From Neisseriales bacterium (lineage in GTDB: Bacteria; Pseudomonadota; Gammaproteobacteria; Burkholderiales; UBA11063), in contig SSGX01000043.1 in assembly GCA_008017155.1 (NCBI GenBank), positions 16,121 through 80,120 of the forward strand: 64,000 bases of DNA, read 5' to 3'. This document shows positions 1-9,345 of this stretch, one piece after another. The position numbers and the translations under genes were made by a program. Numbering within the stretch: the first letter of the stretch is position 1; each line of letters opens with the position of its first letter. Under the pieces are notes generated by a model that was given only the letters and a program-made list of their open reading frames with translations, had not been told where the DNA came from and made no database searches.

Positions 1-816
1 AAACTTACTGAAAATCTTGAGTATTATAACTTTTTGCTAAAAAACTACTTTAATGCTGCAACATTAGATATTGATACAGTATATAGTGAAATCATGAATT
101 ATGCTGAGGATATCAAACCATTGGTATCAGATGTTTCACGTAAATTATTTAATCTAAATAAAGAAGGTAAAAAAGTAATATTTGAGGGTGCTCAAGGTAC
201 ATTGCTGGATATTGATTTTGGCACTTATCCATTTGTAACCTCATCTAACTGCGTAGCTGGCGGAGCGGCAACTGGTGCCGGAATCAGTCCACGGATGATT
301 AATTATGTCCTTGGAATTGCTAAAGCCTATACGACACGCGTTGGTTCTGGTCCATTCCCAACTGAATTAACGGATGCAGTTGGTCAAGGTTTGGCTTCAC
401 GCGGTAATGAGTTTGGTTCAGTTACTGGACGTGCACGTCGTTGTGGCTGGTTCGATGCCGCAGCCTTAAAGCGTGCAGTACAAATTAATGGCGTATCCGG
501 TCTATGCATTACCAAACTAGATGTAATGGATGGTATGGAAGAAATAAAAATTTGTGTTGGTTACAAGCGTGATGGTAAAGAATACGACATCCTACCATTT
601 GGTTCTGATTCAGTTGTTGAGTGTGAACCAATCTATGAAACAATGGCGGGTTGGAGTGAAACTACTGCTGGACTTAAAACATATGCAGAACTACCAGAGA
701 ATGCCAAGAAATACCTGAAACGAATTGAAGAAATTATTGAAACACCAATTGATATTATCTCAACTGGACCGGATCGGGTTGAAACTATCCTCATAAACAA
801 CCAATTATTTACCTAA
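1..816 (+). CDS. purA: Adenylosuccinate synthetase, C-terminal part (5' end outside window)
   Basis: This is the GTP-dependent enzyme that joins IMP and aspartate to make adenylosuccinate, the first committed step from IMP to AMP in the cytoplasm. The reading frame is open from base 1, leaving 271 residues; the usual length is about 430, so the N-terminal third with the GTP P-loop lies to the left. Family signatures are visible: [21 protein letters not shown], with the N-terminal side of the substrate loop, the GAGISPR stretch, and [14 protein letters not shown]. The end at FSTGPDR-like residues ([11 protein letters not shown]) is typical. A structured repeat and then a terminator follow. Identification is secure; only the start is missing. 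Confidence 0.97.
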   Translation, partial: KLTENLEYYNFLLKNYFNAATLDIDTVYSEIMNYAEDIKPLVSDVSRKLFNLNKEGKKVIFEGAQGTLLDIDFGTYPFVTSSNCVAGGAATGAGISPRMINYVLGIAKAYTTRVGSGPFPTELTDAVGQGLASRGNEFGSVTGRARRCGWFDAAALKRAVQINGVSGLCITKLDVMDGMEEIKICVGYKRDGKEYDILPFGSDSVVECEPIYETMAGWSETTAGLKTYAELPENAKKYLKRIEEIIETPIDIISTGPDRVETILINNQLFT

Positions 817-819
817 ATA

Positions 820-929
820 GTTACTGCTCGGACTATCTCGCAATGGCTGTGTTGCAAGGCCCCTCATTTACTTCTCATGTAAACCACGTCGCCTTGCGCC
901 TTGCTCTTGCTACATATCCCAGCAGTTAC
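820..929. repeat. Long imperfect palindrome between purA and its terminator
   Basis: The roughly 110 bases directly after the purA stop can fold back on themselves. Outer arms CTGCT (824-828) and AGCAG (921-925) pair. An inner stem pairs GCAAGGC (854-860) with GCCTTGC (891-897), and an apical hairpin pairs TTTAC (867-871) with GTAAA (879-883). The element is visibly richer in G+C than its surroundings and holds no convincing gene. It looks like a REP/MITE-type extragenic palindrome, though no second copy was seen in this window. Confidence 0.5.
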
Positions 930-961
930 AGAGCTACATAGTATGAGTAATTTCCCTAAAT

Positions 962-990
962 AACACCACCTATTTCCGGGTGGTGTTTTA
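962..990 (+). terminator. Rho-independent terminator of purA
   Basis: The stem AACACCACC (962-970) pairs with GGTGGTGTT (979-987) around an eight-base loop and runs into a short T tract. It follows purA and the palindromic element and precedes the membrane protein gene at 1012. Confidence 0.75.
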
Positions 991-1011
991 CAAATAGAAT
1001 AAATCTAAGCC

Positions 1012-1461
1012 ATGAAAAATAATTTTGTCATGAATAACTGGCTAAGAACTGCTGGTACCCTTAACTGCTGTTTTAGTCATCCATTTTACCTGCTTTTTGC
1101 CTACTATATAGTAATGGCTACTGGCTTAAATAAAGAAATCGAGACTAATGTTTATTTGATTGATATTTTGCCATTTATGACAATTTTGATCATCTTAACA
1201 GGAATCCGTTTCTTAATATTTGCAAGAATTCAGAATAAACTAAACCTTAGTAGACAAGAATTAATCGACTGGTTTATTAAGATTAACATCTGGTCTGCAC
1301 CCGGATTATTTATTTTCGTAATGATGCTAATGCCAATTGAGGGAAATGTTTTCGGGTTTATTTTTATTCCGGTCATTTTCATCACTGGAATAATCATAGC
1401 TCCAATAATTTTAATCAAATCACTCCGCTTAGCAAGGAGACTAAAGAATGAAAGAACTTGA
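1012..1461 (+). CDS. Small hypothetical inner-membrane protein
   Basis: A 149-residue protein that I do not recognise. It has about four hydrophobic stretches: residues about 20-37, 48-68, 90-110 and 115-135. The C-terminus is basic (SLRLARRLKNERT), suggesting a cytoplasmic tail. No signal peptide or catalytic motif is seen. Its last 14 bases overlap the start of trmJ, so the two are probably co-transcribed and translationally coupled. No strong Shine-Dalgarno lies before the ATG. The function is unknown. Confidence 0.7.
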   Translation: MKNNFVMNNWLRTAGTLNCCFSHPFYLLFAYYIVMATGLNKEIETNVYLIDILPFMTILIILTGIRFLIFARIQNKLNLSRQELIDWFIKINIWSAPGLFIFVMMLMPIEGNVFGFIFIPVIFITGIIIAPIILIKSLRLARRLKNERT

Positions 1462-2182
1462 TAATATACAGGTAGTACTCTGTAATACCTCTCACCCTGG
1501 AAATATTGGTTCAGCTGCAAGAGCTATGAAAACGATGGGCTTAACTAGATTGGTGCTGGTAAATCCAATATGTCAACCAGATGATCACTCCTTGGCTCTA
1601 GCTTCAAATGCAGCCGATGTAGTACTAAACGCGAAAATAATCGATACACTAGATGAAGCAATTGCAGCCTCTTATCTGGCAATTGGTATGACTGGTCGTA
1701 AACGCGAATTTACTGCCCGATTACAAACCCCAAAAGAAATCACCCAAGAATTACTATCCATAGTAAATACGAATCAGGAAGTTAGCATTATTTTTGGTAA
1801 TGAACAAAATGGACTAACTATTGAACAACTTGAAAAATGCAATCGCATGGTAACTATTCCGGGTAATCCCGTATATTTTTCGTTAAATCTAGCGCAAGCA
1901 GTTCAAATTATGTGTTATGAAATTTATAGTAGCTACAACCCTGATTTAACTCATTTAAAAGATGAGAAACAGCAAATTAATCAACATGATGTGCAACACT
2001 TATTAAACAATTTCAGACAATTAATAAAGACTACCCCATATAATAAAAATGAGGATTTAACTATGCGTAGATTACAACATATAATTCATAAAGCAGAGCT
2101 GGAACGAGATGAAGCCGATTTATTGCATGGTATAATAAAAGCTTCATTAAAACAAATTAATAAAGCAAATTTAGATGAGTAA
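1448..2182 (+). CDS. trmJ: tRNA (cytidine/uridine-2'-O-)-methyltransferase, TrmJ/LasT type
   Basis: SPOUT-class RNA methyltransferase predicted to 2'-O-methylate position 32 of the tRNA anticodon loop using S-adenosylmethionine. The 244-residue protein has the N-terminal motif TSHPGNIGSAARAMKTMG. It also has the two SPOUT knot motifs, IFGNEQNGLT around residue 120 and FSLNLAQAVQIMCYE around 146. The C-terminal extension is charged and helical, as in TrmJ. AGGAG lies about nine bases before the ATG, inside the end of the preceding gene. It overlaps murI by eight bases. TrmJ is favoured over other TrmH-family members by the N-terminus and length, with no assay possible here. Confidence 0.85.
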   Translation: MKELDNIQVVLCNTSHPGNIGSAARAMKTMGLTRLVLVNPICQPDDHSLALASNAADVVLNAKIIDTLDEAIAASYLAIGMTGRKREFTARLQTPKEITQELLSIVNTNQEVSIIFGNEQNGLTIEQLEKCNRMVTIPGNPVYFSLNLAQAVQIMCYEIYSSYNPDLTHLKDEKQQINQHDVQHLLNNFRQLIKTTPYNKNEDLTMRRLQHIIHKAELERDEADLLHGIIKASLKQINKANLDE

Positions 2183-2981
2183 TAAAAATTCTCCAATTGG
2201 GGTATTTGATTCGGGAATTGGCGGACTAACCGTAGTAAAAAGTCTAATGCATAATTTGCCACAAGAAAATGTGGTCTATTTTGGTGACATTGCACGGATT
2301 CCCTATGGTACCAAATCAGTCTCGACAATCAAAAAATTCACCGAACAAACGGTACGATTTTTACTAAATCAGGATGTCAAAGCAATCATTATTGCCTGTA
2401 ATACCATCTCGGCAGTAGCTAGAGATACCGTTCTCCAGCTAGCAGGAAATATTCCGGTAATCGATGTAATTTCTGCTGGAGCAAAAGCTGCAACCGCTAG
2501 TGCCAGTAAAATTGGCGTAATTGCAACCCCAGCGACGATTAATAGTAATGCTTACCCACGTGCAATCCAGCAACTTAACCCACAGGCAGAAGTGCACTCA
2601 CAGGCTTGTGCCCTTTTCGTTAATATGATAGAAGAGGGATTTATCAATCACCCTGCCCTTGATCTGATAGCGGCTGAATATCTAAACCCATTACTTAAAC
2701 ACAAACTTGAAGCATTAATCCTTGGCTGTACTCATTACCCGCTAATCACAGAAACGATAGCCAAAATTGTTGGTAATGATATACAAATAATTGATCCGGC
2801 AATTACTGCTGTTAGTCTATTACAATCAATACTTAATAAGACCGGACAGCTAAATCAAAATCTAACAACGAATGGGAACTATCGTTTTTACGTGACTGAT
2901 GTACCTATCAAATTCCAATCGATTGGCGAAATGTTTCTAGGACATCCGATGCAACATTTGGAAGTAGTTAGCGTTGAATAA
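2175..2981 (+). CDS. murI: Glutamate racemase
   Basis: Converts L-glutamate to the D-glutamate needed for peptidoglycan stem peptides. The 268-residue length is normal. Visible motifs are the N-terminal GVFDSGIGGLTV with the conserved Asp-Ser, IACNTISA with the first catalytic Cys, and LGCTHYPL with the second catalytic Cys followed by His. It overlaps trmJ by eight bases and shares one base with the tatD-type gene downstream, so the three form one unit. The two-Cys, cofactor-independent mechanism is established for the family. Confidence 0.95.
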   Translation: MSNKNSPIGVFDSGIGGLTVVKSLMHNLPQENVVYFGDIARIPYGTKSVSTIKKFTEQTVRFLLNQDVKAIIIACNTISAVARDTVLQLAGNIPVIDVISAGAKAATASASKIGVIATPATINSNAYPRAIQQLNPQAEVHSQACALFVNMIEEGFINHPALDLIAAEYLNPLLKHKLEALILGCTHYPLITETIAKIVGNDIQIIDPAITAVSLLQSILNKTGQLNQNLTTNGNYRFYVTDVPIKFQSIGEMFLGHPMQHLEVVSVE

Positions 2982-3709
2982 TGCTTATTTATGATTCACA
3001 TTGCCACCTGGAGGCGATCAAAAATGACCCGCGCCAAACAAAAATATCTGTTCCTGCGATTTTACCTGAAGATATAGAGGAGTTATTTAAATATCGTAAG
3101 CATAATCCATATGCAAAAATAGGATTAGGCTTGCACCCTTGGTATGCTAATAAATTCATAAATTATTCTAATGTGAACTTTAATAACTATCTGGAACAAT
3201 TAATAGTAGAATACCAACCAGACTTCATTGGTGAATGTGGTCTTGATAAAAACAAACCAGAATTTGAACTTCAGCAAAAATTACTTCATATCCATTTAGA
3301 ATTGGCTAAAAAGCATCAAAAGCCAGTTATTTTACACTCCGTACGTGCGACTAATGAATTATTATCAATCCTGAAGCAATATAAAAATCTACGTGGAATA
3401 GTACATGCCTTTAATGGTAACAGCGAAACTGCCAAGCAACTCTTACGCTTTGGCTTTTATCTTGGAATTGGTAGCCTGATTCTCAATCCACAAAGCCAGT
3501 TAAGTAAGTCAATTGAGAAAATCCCGCTTAGCCAAATCATTCTTGAAACTGATGCACCATATATGCCACCATTTGAGGTGCAATACTCTCATCCTTACCA
3601 TAGCCTTATTTATGCCGAGCGAATTTCTCAGCTAAAAAAAATTTCATTAACAGAGGTTATAGCCAACTCAAATACTAACTGGAACAATTTATTATTAAAG
3701 CAGACATAA
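2981..3709 (+). CDS. TatD-family metal-dependent hydrolase
   Basis: A 242-residue TIM-barrel hydrolase of the amidohydrolase superfamily. TatD-like proteins are Mg-dependent DNases or exonucleases. Metal-ligand motifs appear in order: YDSHCHLE near the start, GLHPWY, the Glu of FIGECGLD, His in VILHSVRA, His in VHAFNG, and Asp in ILETDAPYMPP. It starts on the last base of murI. The close fit to the E. coli YjjV/YcfH/TatD group does not say which paralogue it is. About 180 AT-rich bases follow before the next gene. Confidence 0.85.
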   Translation: MLIYDSHCHLEAIKNDPRQTKISVPAILPEDIEELFKYRKHNPYAKIGLGLHPWYANKFINYSNVNFNNYLEQLIVEYQPDFIGECGLDKNKPEFELQQKLLHIHLELAKKHQKPVILHSVRATNELLSILKQYKNLRGIVHAFNGNSETAKQLLRFGFYLGIGSLILNPQSQLSKSIEKIPLSQIILETDAPYMPPFEVQYSHPYHSLIYAERISQLKKISLTEVIANSNTNWNNLLLKQT

Positions 3710-3851
3710 ATTATTTTATTAAACTGATAGATAAGATATTTGTCTTAAATATTCAAATTGATTTTCATTTTTTATTAGATGGTAAGATAACTTTGATAAA
3801 AATATAGCATAATCATTTATGCTGAGATAATCTGAATTTATTTCTTAATTT

Positions 3852-3879
3852 TTGATAAAATACTCTTATATATTAAATA
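3852..3879 (+). promoter_or_regulatory. Possible sigma70 promoter for the HXXEE gene
   Basis: TTGATA (3852-3857) is followed 16 bases later by TAAATA (3874-3879). The gene starts at 3893, so the transcript would have almost no leader. The surroundings are very AT-rich, so chance matches are likely. Confidence 0.3.
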
Positions 3880-3892
3880 TAAAGATTAGAAA

Positions 3893-4453
3893 ATGATTCG
3901 GTATTTGGCACAAAATCAAAATTGGGCAAAAGTAACTCCATTACTGGGCGTAATAGCTACCATTACTCTGTTCAAATATACAAATATAAATGAACCAATT
4001 TTTTGGGCTCTAGTAAATATTCCAATGTACCTTTTTCATCAAATGGAAGAACATTTTTTGCCAGGTGGATTTAAGAATTACGTAAATCAAAAAATGAATC
4101 AAGGGATAGAAAAGCTCAATGATGTTAAAGTTTTTTGGATTAATATTATTGTAGTTTGGTTCACTTTTATCATTTTTGGAATTTTATCTTGCTTGAATAT
4201 TGCATTTGGATTTGCCATTATTATATTTAGTGTTATTAATTGTCTGGCACATATTATTATGGCAATAAAACAAAAAGAATGGAATCCTGGTTTATGCATG
4301 GCAACAGTTCAATTTATTCTTAGCATTTACGCAGCGTGGTTTATAAGTATAAATGGAAATATTGCACACCTCTTATTATGGTGGATAGGTATGATTGCTT
4401 TCTCAATTATTACTCACATTGTAATCTTTAAAGTATCTATGACAAGAAATTAA
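3893..4453 (+). CDS. HXXEE-domain membrane protein
   Basis: A 186-residue integral membrane protein with five or so hydrophobic segments. The motif HQMEEHFLPGGF (about residues 45-56) is the His-x-x-Glu-Glu signature that names the HXXEE family. The conserved acidic and His residues suggest a metal or catalytic site in the membrane, but no function is established that I can name. It is 23 bases upstream of the LuxR-type regulator on the same strand, so the two may be co-expressed. No good Shine-Dalgarno is visible. Confidence 0.7.
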   Translation: MIRYLAQNQNWAKVTPLLGVIATITLFKYTNINEPIFWALVNIPMYLFHQMEEHFLPGGFKNYVNQKMNQGIEKLNDVKVFWINIIVVWFTFIIFGILSCLNIAFGFAIIIFSVINCLAHIIMAIKQKEWNPGLCMATVQFILSIYAAWFISINGNIAHLLLWWIGMIAFSIITHIVIFKVSMTRN

Positions 4454-4476
4454 GTTATTTATTTAGAAAGTAATAA

Positions 4477-5223
4477 ATGTATCAAGCAAATAATAAAAAT
4501 CTTACAGATGAAGATTTTCTAGACTTAGTAATTAATTCTTTTAAAAATTTTGATGAAATACTTCATGGATGGTGTACTTTGATCAGGGCACCAGACTTAT
4601 CAATAAAGTATACTAGCCCCTTGTATACAAAAGTATTTCAGAGATCTGAATCAATTGACAACTTTGAATTTATCGAGACTAATCCCAAACATCTCAAAGA
4701 GCAACAGGGGATTGACCTTAATCAAGTAATAAAAAACAGAAAAAAAGTAAGAAGTTTTGCTATTTCTGAGTTTGATGGTAAGTTACAACCTTTCTCGCTT
4801 GAAAAATCACCAATAATTAATCCTTCTACAAATAACGTAGTTGGTATTTATTGCAGTTACCGAACTCTATCATTTATAAGTATGCAACTACAGATAATTA
4901 GAAGCCTAGAAGTTTTTGAGTGTGACTATACAACAGACATAAGTAAATATAAATTAACAACTAGAGAAAAAGAAGCTATTTTTTTATTCCTCTCCGGTCT
5001 TAGTAGTAAAGATATTGCTTTTACACTATCAAAAATATCTGGTCGTGAAATCTCAAAGAGTACAGTTGATAGTTTATTTAGAGATCAATTGTTTTTGAAA
5101 TTTGAAGTATATAATCGCGATGCACTTTTTGAAAAGTTACTTAGACTGGGTTTTGACCGATATGTACCTTCTGATTTATTACCAAAAGTTGAATTACCAG
5201 TATCTGAATTAATAGCTTATTAG
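4477..5223 (+). CDS. LuxR-type transcriptional regulator with N-terminal sensor-like region
   Basis: A 248-residue protein. Residues about 160-230 form a LuxR/GerE-like helix-turn-helix: LTTREKEAIFLFLSGLSSKD is the usual start, followed by a longer-than-normal insert and KSTVDSLFRDQLFLKF as the recognition region. Residues about 20-130 look like a PAS-type sensing domain. No phosphorylation-receiver motif is seen. It resembles regulators in host-associated or aquatic Gram-negatives, but the target genes are unknown. The stop codon overlaps the stop of the converging outer-membrane gene by four bases, leaving no room for a terminator. Confidence 0.75.
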   Translation: MYQANNKNLTDEDFLDLVINSFKNFDEILHGWCTLIRAPDLSIKYTSPLYTKVFQRSESIDNFEFIETNPKHLKEQQGIDLNQVIKNRKKVRSFAISEFDGKLQPFSLEKSPIINPSTNNVVGIYCSYRTLSFISMQLQIIRSLEVFECDYTTDISKYKLTTREKEAIFLFLSGLSSKDIAFTLSKISGREISKSTVDSLFRDQLFLKFEVYNRDALFEKLLRLGFDRYVPSDLLPKVELPVSELIAY

Positions 5224-6008
5224 AATAATACTGCAAAATTAATACCCAAAGTATTCTGAACATAATTGTTCATCAAAAATTGATTTGAACTAACACCAAT
5301 GTCAGGATATTCAACATTTGGTGAACTCATGCTATTGCTAAAATTATAATTAAACTGATAATAGCCTATCATTGCAAAGCGCTCAGTGATATTCCACTGG
5401 ATTGATGGAGTAACTTTAACCGTGTATAGTGTATAATCATAATGCCCAAGACTGCCATCCACTGAATTTGGAACAACCGAACTATGATCACCAATATTAA
5501 AGGCTAAATCTATTGATGCTTTTAAAACCGATGGAATTAAAATCATTTCGTTCTTGACTCCAAATGCTACATTATAAGAAGGATCTTCAATTATAAACTG
5601 CTGAATACTATTTTGATTAACAGCAAGAAGCTGGTTAGCATAAGACAAGCCAATATGTGGAATTAAATTATAATTATTTGCGATCAAGAAAGCATAACCA
5701 ACATTTATACCAAAACTACTACCAGAAGAATTATTGTAGGTTTTACTGATGTTATTATTACTATTATTATTAAAATTAAAAGATAATTTTGTTGTAGCAA
5801 ATAAATCGAGCCAAAGTCCGTTGTTAAATAATGCTTGTCCATTAGCATTAAGATTAGATGCCCTATAATTACCGGGAGAAGAAATTAGTGCTAATCCAGC
5901 TGAAACATTATTATCAAAGACTAAAAAGGGACTTGATTCATTTGTGGAAGCCATTATAGAAGGCGAAATTAATGAAAAAAGAATACCTATTATATACAGT
6001 AATCGCAA
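5220..6008 (-). CDS. Predicted outer-membrane beta-barrel protein
   Basis: A 262-residue exported protein. The first 20 residues ([20 protein letters not shown]) form a signal peptide, cleaved before STNES. The rest alternates polar and aromatic residues as in a barrel and ends in Phe (INFAVLF), the usual outer-membrane assembly signal. It is Asn- and Ser-rich. The start is TTG at 6008 with GAGG about ten bases upstream; the only other Met nearby would remove the signal peptide. The gene begins inside the last 19 bases of metA, implying coupled translation. No specific porin family is recognised. Confidence 0.7.
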   Translation of the reverse strand: MRLLYIIGILFSLISPSIMASTNESSPFLVFDNNVSAGLALISSPGNYRASNLNANGQALFNNGLWLDLFATTKLSFNFNNNSNNNISKTYNNSSGSSFGINVGYAFLIANNYNLIPHIGLSYANQLLAVNQNSIQQFIIEDPSYNVAFGVKNEMILIPSVLKASIDLAFNIGDHSSVVPNSVDGSLGHYDYTLYTVKVTPSIQWNITERFAMIGYYQFNYNFSNSMSSPNVEYPDIGVSSNQFLMNNYVQNTLGINFAVLF

Positions 6009-6928
6009 GTTAACCCAACCTCGGAAAGACTAAATGGAGTTTCCTGATAGACACAATAATTAAGCCAATTTGCAAAAAGAAGATGTGCATGAGCTCGCCA
6101 TAAAGATGCTGGCTTTTGACTAGAATCATTATTTATAAAATAATTGACTGGCAAATTAATATCTAATCCTTTATTTAAATCACGAAAATATTCATCACTC
6201 AAAGTCATAGTATCATATTCAGAATGACCAGTAATAAAAACCTGACGATAATCAGGTGTTGCTATAAGATAAACGCCAGACTCCTCAGATTCAGCCAAGA
6301 TTTTTAATTCTCGACGTGATGAAATATCCTCTCTTCTTACATAAGTATGGCGAGAATGTGGAACCCAAAACACATCATCGAAGCCTCGCAATAGCTTACT
6401 TAATTGGTGATTAACCTGATGTGGAAATACACCGAACATTTTTTGCTCCAAGTTATTTTTTGGAATACCATAGTGATAATATAGACCCGCTAATGTCCCC
6501 CAGCATATGTGTAAGCATGAGAAAACATTGGATTTACTCCACTCCATAATTAAACATAGCTCATCCCAAAAATCAACTTCTTCAAAACTGATTTGCCCCA
6601 ATGGTGCACCAGTTATAATCATTCCATCAAATTTATCATTTTTTATATTATCAAAACTATTGTAGAAGTTATTTAAGTGATCATCAGAAGTATTTTTAGA
6701 CTCATGCGATCTGGGATGTAAAAAAGTTATTTCTATTTGTAATGGGGTATTACCCAAAAGTCGTAAAATTTGTGTTTCAGTTACTATTTTATTTGGCATT
6801 AAGTTCAAAATAACTATTTTTAATGGACGAATATCCTGATGTTTGGCGCGCTCTTCGGTCATTACAAATATATTCTCTGAATTAAGAATATCAGTTGCAG
6901 GAAGATTATTTGGTATTTTTACTGGCAT
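5990..6928 (-). CDS. metA: Homoserine O-succinyltransferase
   Basis: Acylates homoserine in the first specific step of methionine synthesis. The protein of 312 residues closely follows the E. coli enzyme throughout ([15 protein letters not shown]..., [40 protein letters not shown]). The catalytic Cys sits in HICWG, with His in PHSRHT and Glu in HSEYD. The Gly in TGAPLG, at the acyl-specificity position where acetyl-using enzymes carry Glu, favours succinyl-CoA. An ATG four codons upstream overlaps the ribosome site; GGAG six bases before 6928 fixes this start. Its 3' end overlaps the outer-membrane gene. Confidence 0.93.
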   Translation of the reverse strand: MPVKIPNNLPATDILNSENIFVMTEERAKHQDIRPLKIVILNLMPNKIVTETQILRLLGNTPLQIEITFLHPRSHESKNTSDDHLNNFYNSFDNIKNDKFDGMIITGAPLGQISFEEVDFWDELCLIMEWSKSNVFSCLHICWGTLAGLYYHYGIPKNNLEQKMFGVFPHQVNHQLSKLLRGFDDVFWVPHSRHTYVRREDISSRRELKILAESEESGVYLIATPDYRQVFITGHSEYDTMTLSDEYFRDLNKGLDINLPVNYFINNDSSQKPASLWRAHAHLLFANWLNYCVYQETPFSLSEVGLTCDYCI

Positions 6929-7043
6929 ACAAAGCTCCAATTTTTAATATATGAGAAGAATGATATAAGATTTTTTATAAATTAAATATTTAATTTCAAA
7001 TAGTTAATAAAATCTATCAGAAGATGTGGAGTATTTTATACTA

Positions 7044-7481
7044 CTATTGTATCAGTTTCTCATAAACATAAAGATCACGCTTTGACGCTACTTTATCATA
7101 TAAAAATTGCGCTTTCTGATTTTCATGGCGGGTTAACCAATAAAACGATGGACAGCCTGCATTTTTAGCTGCAACTGCTACAGCATCAATCAATTTACGA
7201 GCAATGCCCTGCCCCCGATACTTATCATCTGTATATAAATCACTTAAATAGCAATTCCGAATATTAAAGGTATCTGGCATAAAAACATAATTAGCTACTC
7301 CAACCACATTTCCATCAATAATAGCCAAGAAAGAATTAAGCTCAGTAGTTTCATCCATTATCATTGAAAACACAGACTCAATATGCTTATCATCAACATC
7401 AAAAGCGTAAAACTCAAAATAAAGCTTCATCAAGGTTTGCCAGCCTGATTTAAACTCTTCGTTAAGAGGTAAAATTTCCAT
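7044..7481 (-). CDS. GNAT-family N-acetyltransferase
   Basis: A 145-residue cytoplasmic acyltransferase using acetyl-CoA. The signature runs LSDLYTDDKYRGQGIARKLID, including the R/QxxGxG/A pyrophosphate loop, preceded by a beta-strand pattern and followed by FYWLTRHENQKAQFLYDKV. The substrate cannot be told from sequence. It lies five bases downstream of hslO on the same strand, so it is probably in that operon. Confidence 0.85.
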   Translation of the reverse strand: MEILPLNEEFKSGWQTLMKLYFEFYAFDVDDKHIESVFSMIMDETTELNSFLAIIDGNVVGVANYVFMPDTFNIRNCYLSDLYTDDKYRGQGIARKLIDAVAVAAKNAGCPSFYWLTRHENQKAQFLYDKVASKRDLYVYEKLIQ

Positions 7482-7486
7482 AGGGA

Positions 7487-8371
7487 TTAGTGTACCTTAT
7501 CAGAAATCAGGGGAATCTCATCAATTGATAATTGTAAAACAAATTCACTTAATTCCTGTTGAGTAAATTTATATTCAGCATTACAATAATCGCAATCAAC
7601 GGTGATATTACCCTGCTCTTCAATCAAACTTTCCAATTCACCCTTACCAAGACTACGTAAAATTTCACTAACCCTTTGTCGACTACAACTACAGCCAAAT
7701 TTTACAGCTAATTCGGGCATAACTACGATATTATCTTCATTAAATAACTGATAAAGAATCCGTTGCAAATTAGTATGCAATAATTCATATGTCGTAAGGG
7801 TATTTGCTAGCATAAATACCCGCTCAATTTCTTCTGCAAACTGATGATGGGTATCTGGCAACTGTTGCAGCATAAAGCCAACAACCCGATGCTCACTATA
7901 AGAAATTAAAAACCAGCTTTTTAGCTGTTCCGACTGCGCCATATAGTTATTAATAATCTCATCAATCAAATTACCATTAAAAGCAATTATACTTTGGTAA
8001 AGATTTCCTTCATTTTTCGAGTCTATACTAACAACCAGTCTGCCTGTTTGCATATACTCAGAGTATGAAATTACCGCTTCATCAATAGCCACAAATTTAG
8101 CAGTAGCCCTAACCACCATATCGTTACTACATTCGCACACAACTAGTCGAAAATGTGGGTTATCCTGAATTTGGCAAATAACCTTTCCCTGCAATTTCAG
8201 GTTACTCGTCATTAACACATTCGCAGCCAATAATTCACCAAGTAGCTGTTTTAGTCCAAGTGGATATTCTCGCTGCGAGGCAATTGTTTCCCAGCAATCC
8301 TCAAGCACCACCATTGCACCTTTTATTGGCAAATTTTCAAAAATAAACTTCTGAACAAAGCTAGTTGACAT
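7487..8371 (-). CDS. hslO: Redox-regulated chaperone Hsp33
   Basis: Cytoplasmic holdase that becomes active when its zinc-binding cysteines are oxidised. The 294-residue length is typical. The C-terminal switch has the two expected pairs: CxC in KFGCSCSRQRV and CxxC in VDCDYCNAEY. The N-terminal core shows the family's RATAKFVAIDEAV-type stretch and a central HQFAEEIERVFMLANTLT helix. It lies between yebC (26 bases upstream) and the GNAT gene, all on the minus strand. Confidence 0.93.
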   Translation of the reverse strand: MSTSFVQKFIFENLPIKGAMVVLEDCWETIASQREYPLGLKQLLGELLAANVLMTSNLKLQGKVICQIQDNPHFRLVVCECSNDMVVRATAKFVAIDEAVISYSEYMQTGRLVVSIDSKNEGNLYQSIIAFNGNLIDEIINNYMAQSEQLKSWFLISYSEHRVVGFMLQQLPDTHHQFAEEIERVFMLANTLTTYELLHTNLQRILYQLFNEDNIVVMPELAVKFGCSCSRQRVSEILRSLGKGELESLIEEQGNITVDCDYCNAEYKFTQQELSEFVLQLSIDEIPLISDKVH

Positions 8372-8397
8372 TTACTCGGCTAATCTCATAAAAATTA

Positions 8398-9123
8398 TTA
8401 TAAATCTAAAACCGCATTGGTATAAACTTCCTGCACATCATCAAGAGCCTCAAAGGCATCCAGTAAACGCTGCATTTTTTCAGCATCTTCCCCAGATAGT
8501 TCAGTCTCAACCCCAGCTTTCATCGTAACTTCAGCTAATTCAGCTATAAAACCCTTGGCTTCAAGCTGGGATTTCACTTCAACAAAATCATGTGGTGCAG
8601 TGATTACTTCAAAACTTCCATCTTCATTACTGACTACATCTTCTGCACCAGCTTCAAGTGCAGCTTCCATAAGTGCATCTTCATTAGTTCCTGGTGCGTA
8701 AATTAATTGACCACAATGCTTAAACTGGAATGAAACGCAACCATCAGTTCCCATATTACCACCATATTTATTAAAGGCATGGCGAACTTCGGCTACTGTG
8801 CGAGTATTATTATCAGTTAAACAGTCAACAATAATCCCAGCCCCAGCAATACCATAACCTTCGAAGCGTAATTCAACATAATCAACACCTTCCAGCTCAC
8901 CAGTACCACGTTTGATTGCCCGTTCTACATTATCTTTAGGGACATTATTTTCACGAGCTTTTTCCATTGCTAAGCGTAGGCGCGGATTAGCATCCGGATC
9001 ACCACCGCCCATTTTTGCGGCAATAGTAATTTCTTTTACTAGACGAGTCGTTACTTTTCCTTTTTTTGCATCAGCAGCAGCTTTACGGTGTTTTATATTG
9101 GCCCATTTACTATGTCCAGCCAT
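8398..9123 (-). CDS. yebC: YebC/PmpR-family protein
   Basis: A 241-residue protein of the YebC/TACO1 family, known as a regulator and, in recent work, a translation factor for proline-rich stretches. The hallmark N-terminus [22 protein letters not shown] sets the start. GAGG five bases before the ATG at 9123 supports it over an upstream in-frame ATG that adds 17 unconserved residues. Further family stretches are [22 protein letters not shown] and [13 protein letters not shown]. It appears to be the first gene of the yebC-hslO-GNAT run. Confidence 0.93.
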   Translation of the reverse strand: MAGHSKWANIKHRKAAADAKKGKVTTRLVKEITIAAKMGGGDPDANPRLRLAMEKARENNVPKDNVERAIKRGTGELEGVDYVELRFEGYGIAGAGIIVDCLTDNNTRTVAEVRHAFNKYGGNMGTDGCVSFQFKHCGQLIYAPGTNEDALMEAALEAGAEDVVSNEDGSFEVITAPHDFVEVKSQLEAKGFIAELAEVTMKAGVETELSGEDAEKMQRLLDAFEALDDVQEVYTNAVLDL

Positions 9124-9180
9124 GATTACCTCATTAAAATAAATTTGCCAGTATTTTAGCATAAAAACCAGCATAATTAC

Positions 9181-9209
9181 TTGCAGAGTATCCAGTTTAT
9201 GGTTATAAT
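9181..9209 (+). promoter_or_regulatory. Strong sigma70-like promoter with a long leader
   Basis: TTGCAG (9181-9186) and a perfect TATAAT (9204-9209) are separated by exactly 17 bases. Transcription would start near 9216, leaving about 130 untranslated bases before the transporter ATG at 9346. That leader contains a near-perfect hairpin, CTGAGTTGAA against TTCAATTCAG (about 9271-9294), with no T run. I recognise no known riboswitch in it. Confidence 0.65.
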
Positions 9210-9345
9210 CCCGGCATAAGCATATGACCTGTTTCTGGCATATAGCGGATTTTAAATATTTATTTAAATCCTGAGTTGAAGTTTTTCAATTCAGACTAAA
9301 CAAAACCTTTTAGGACTTGATAATGCAAATTACAAGTACCAGATT

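Noticed and set aside
6928..6940. Upstream start for metA giving four extra residues
   Set aside because: That ATG overlaps the GGAG ribosome site, and the conserved N-terminus begins with MPVKIP at 6928.
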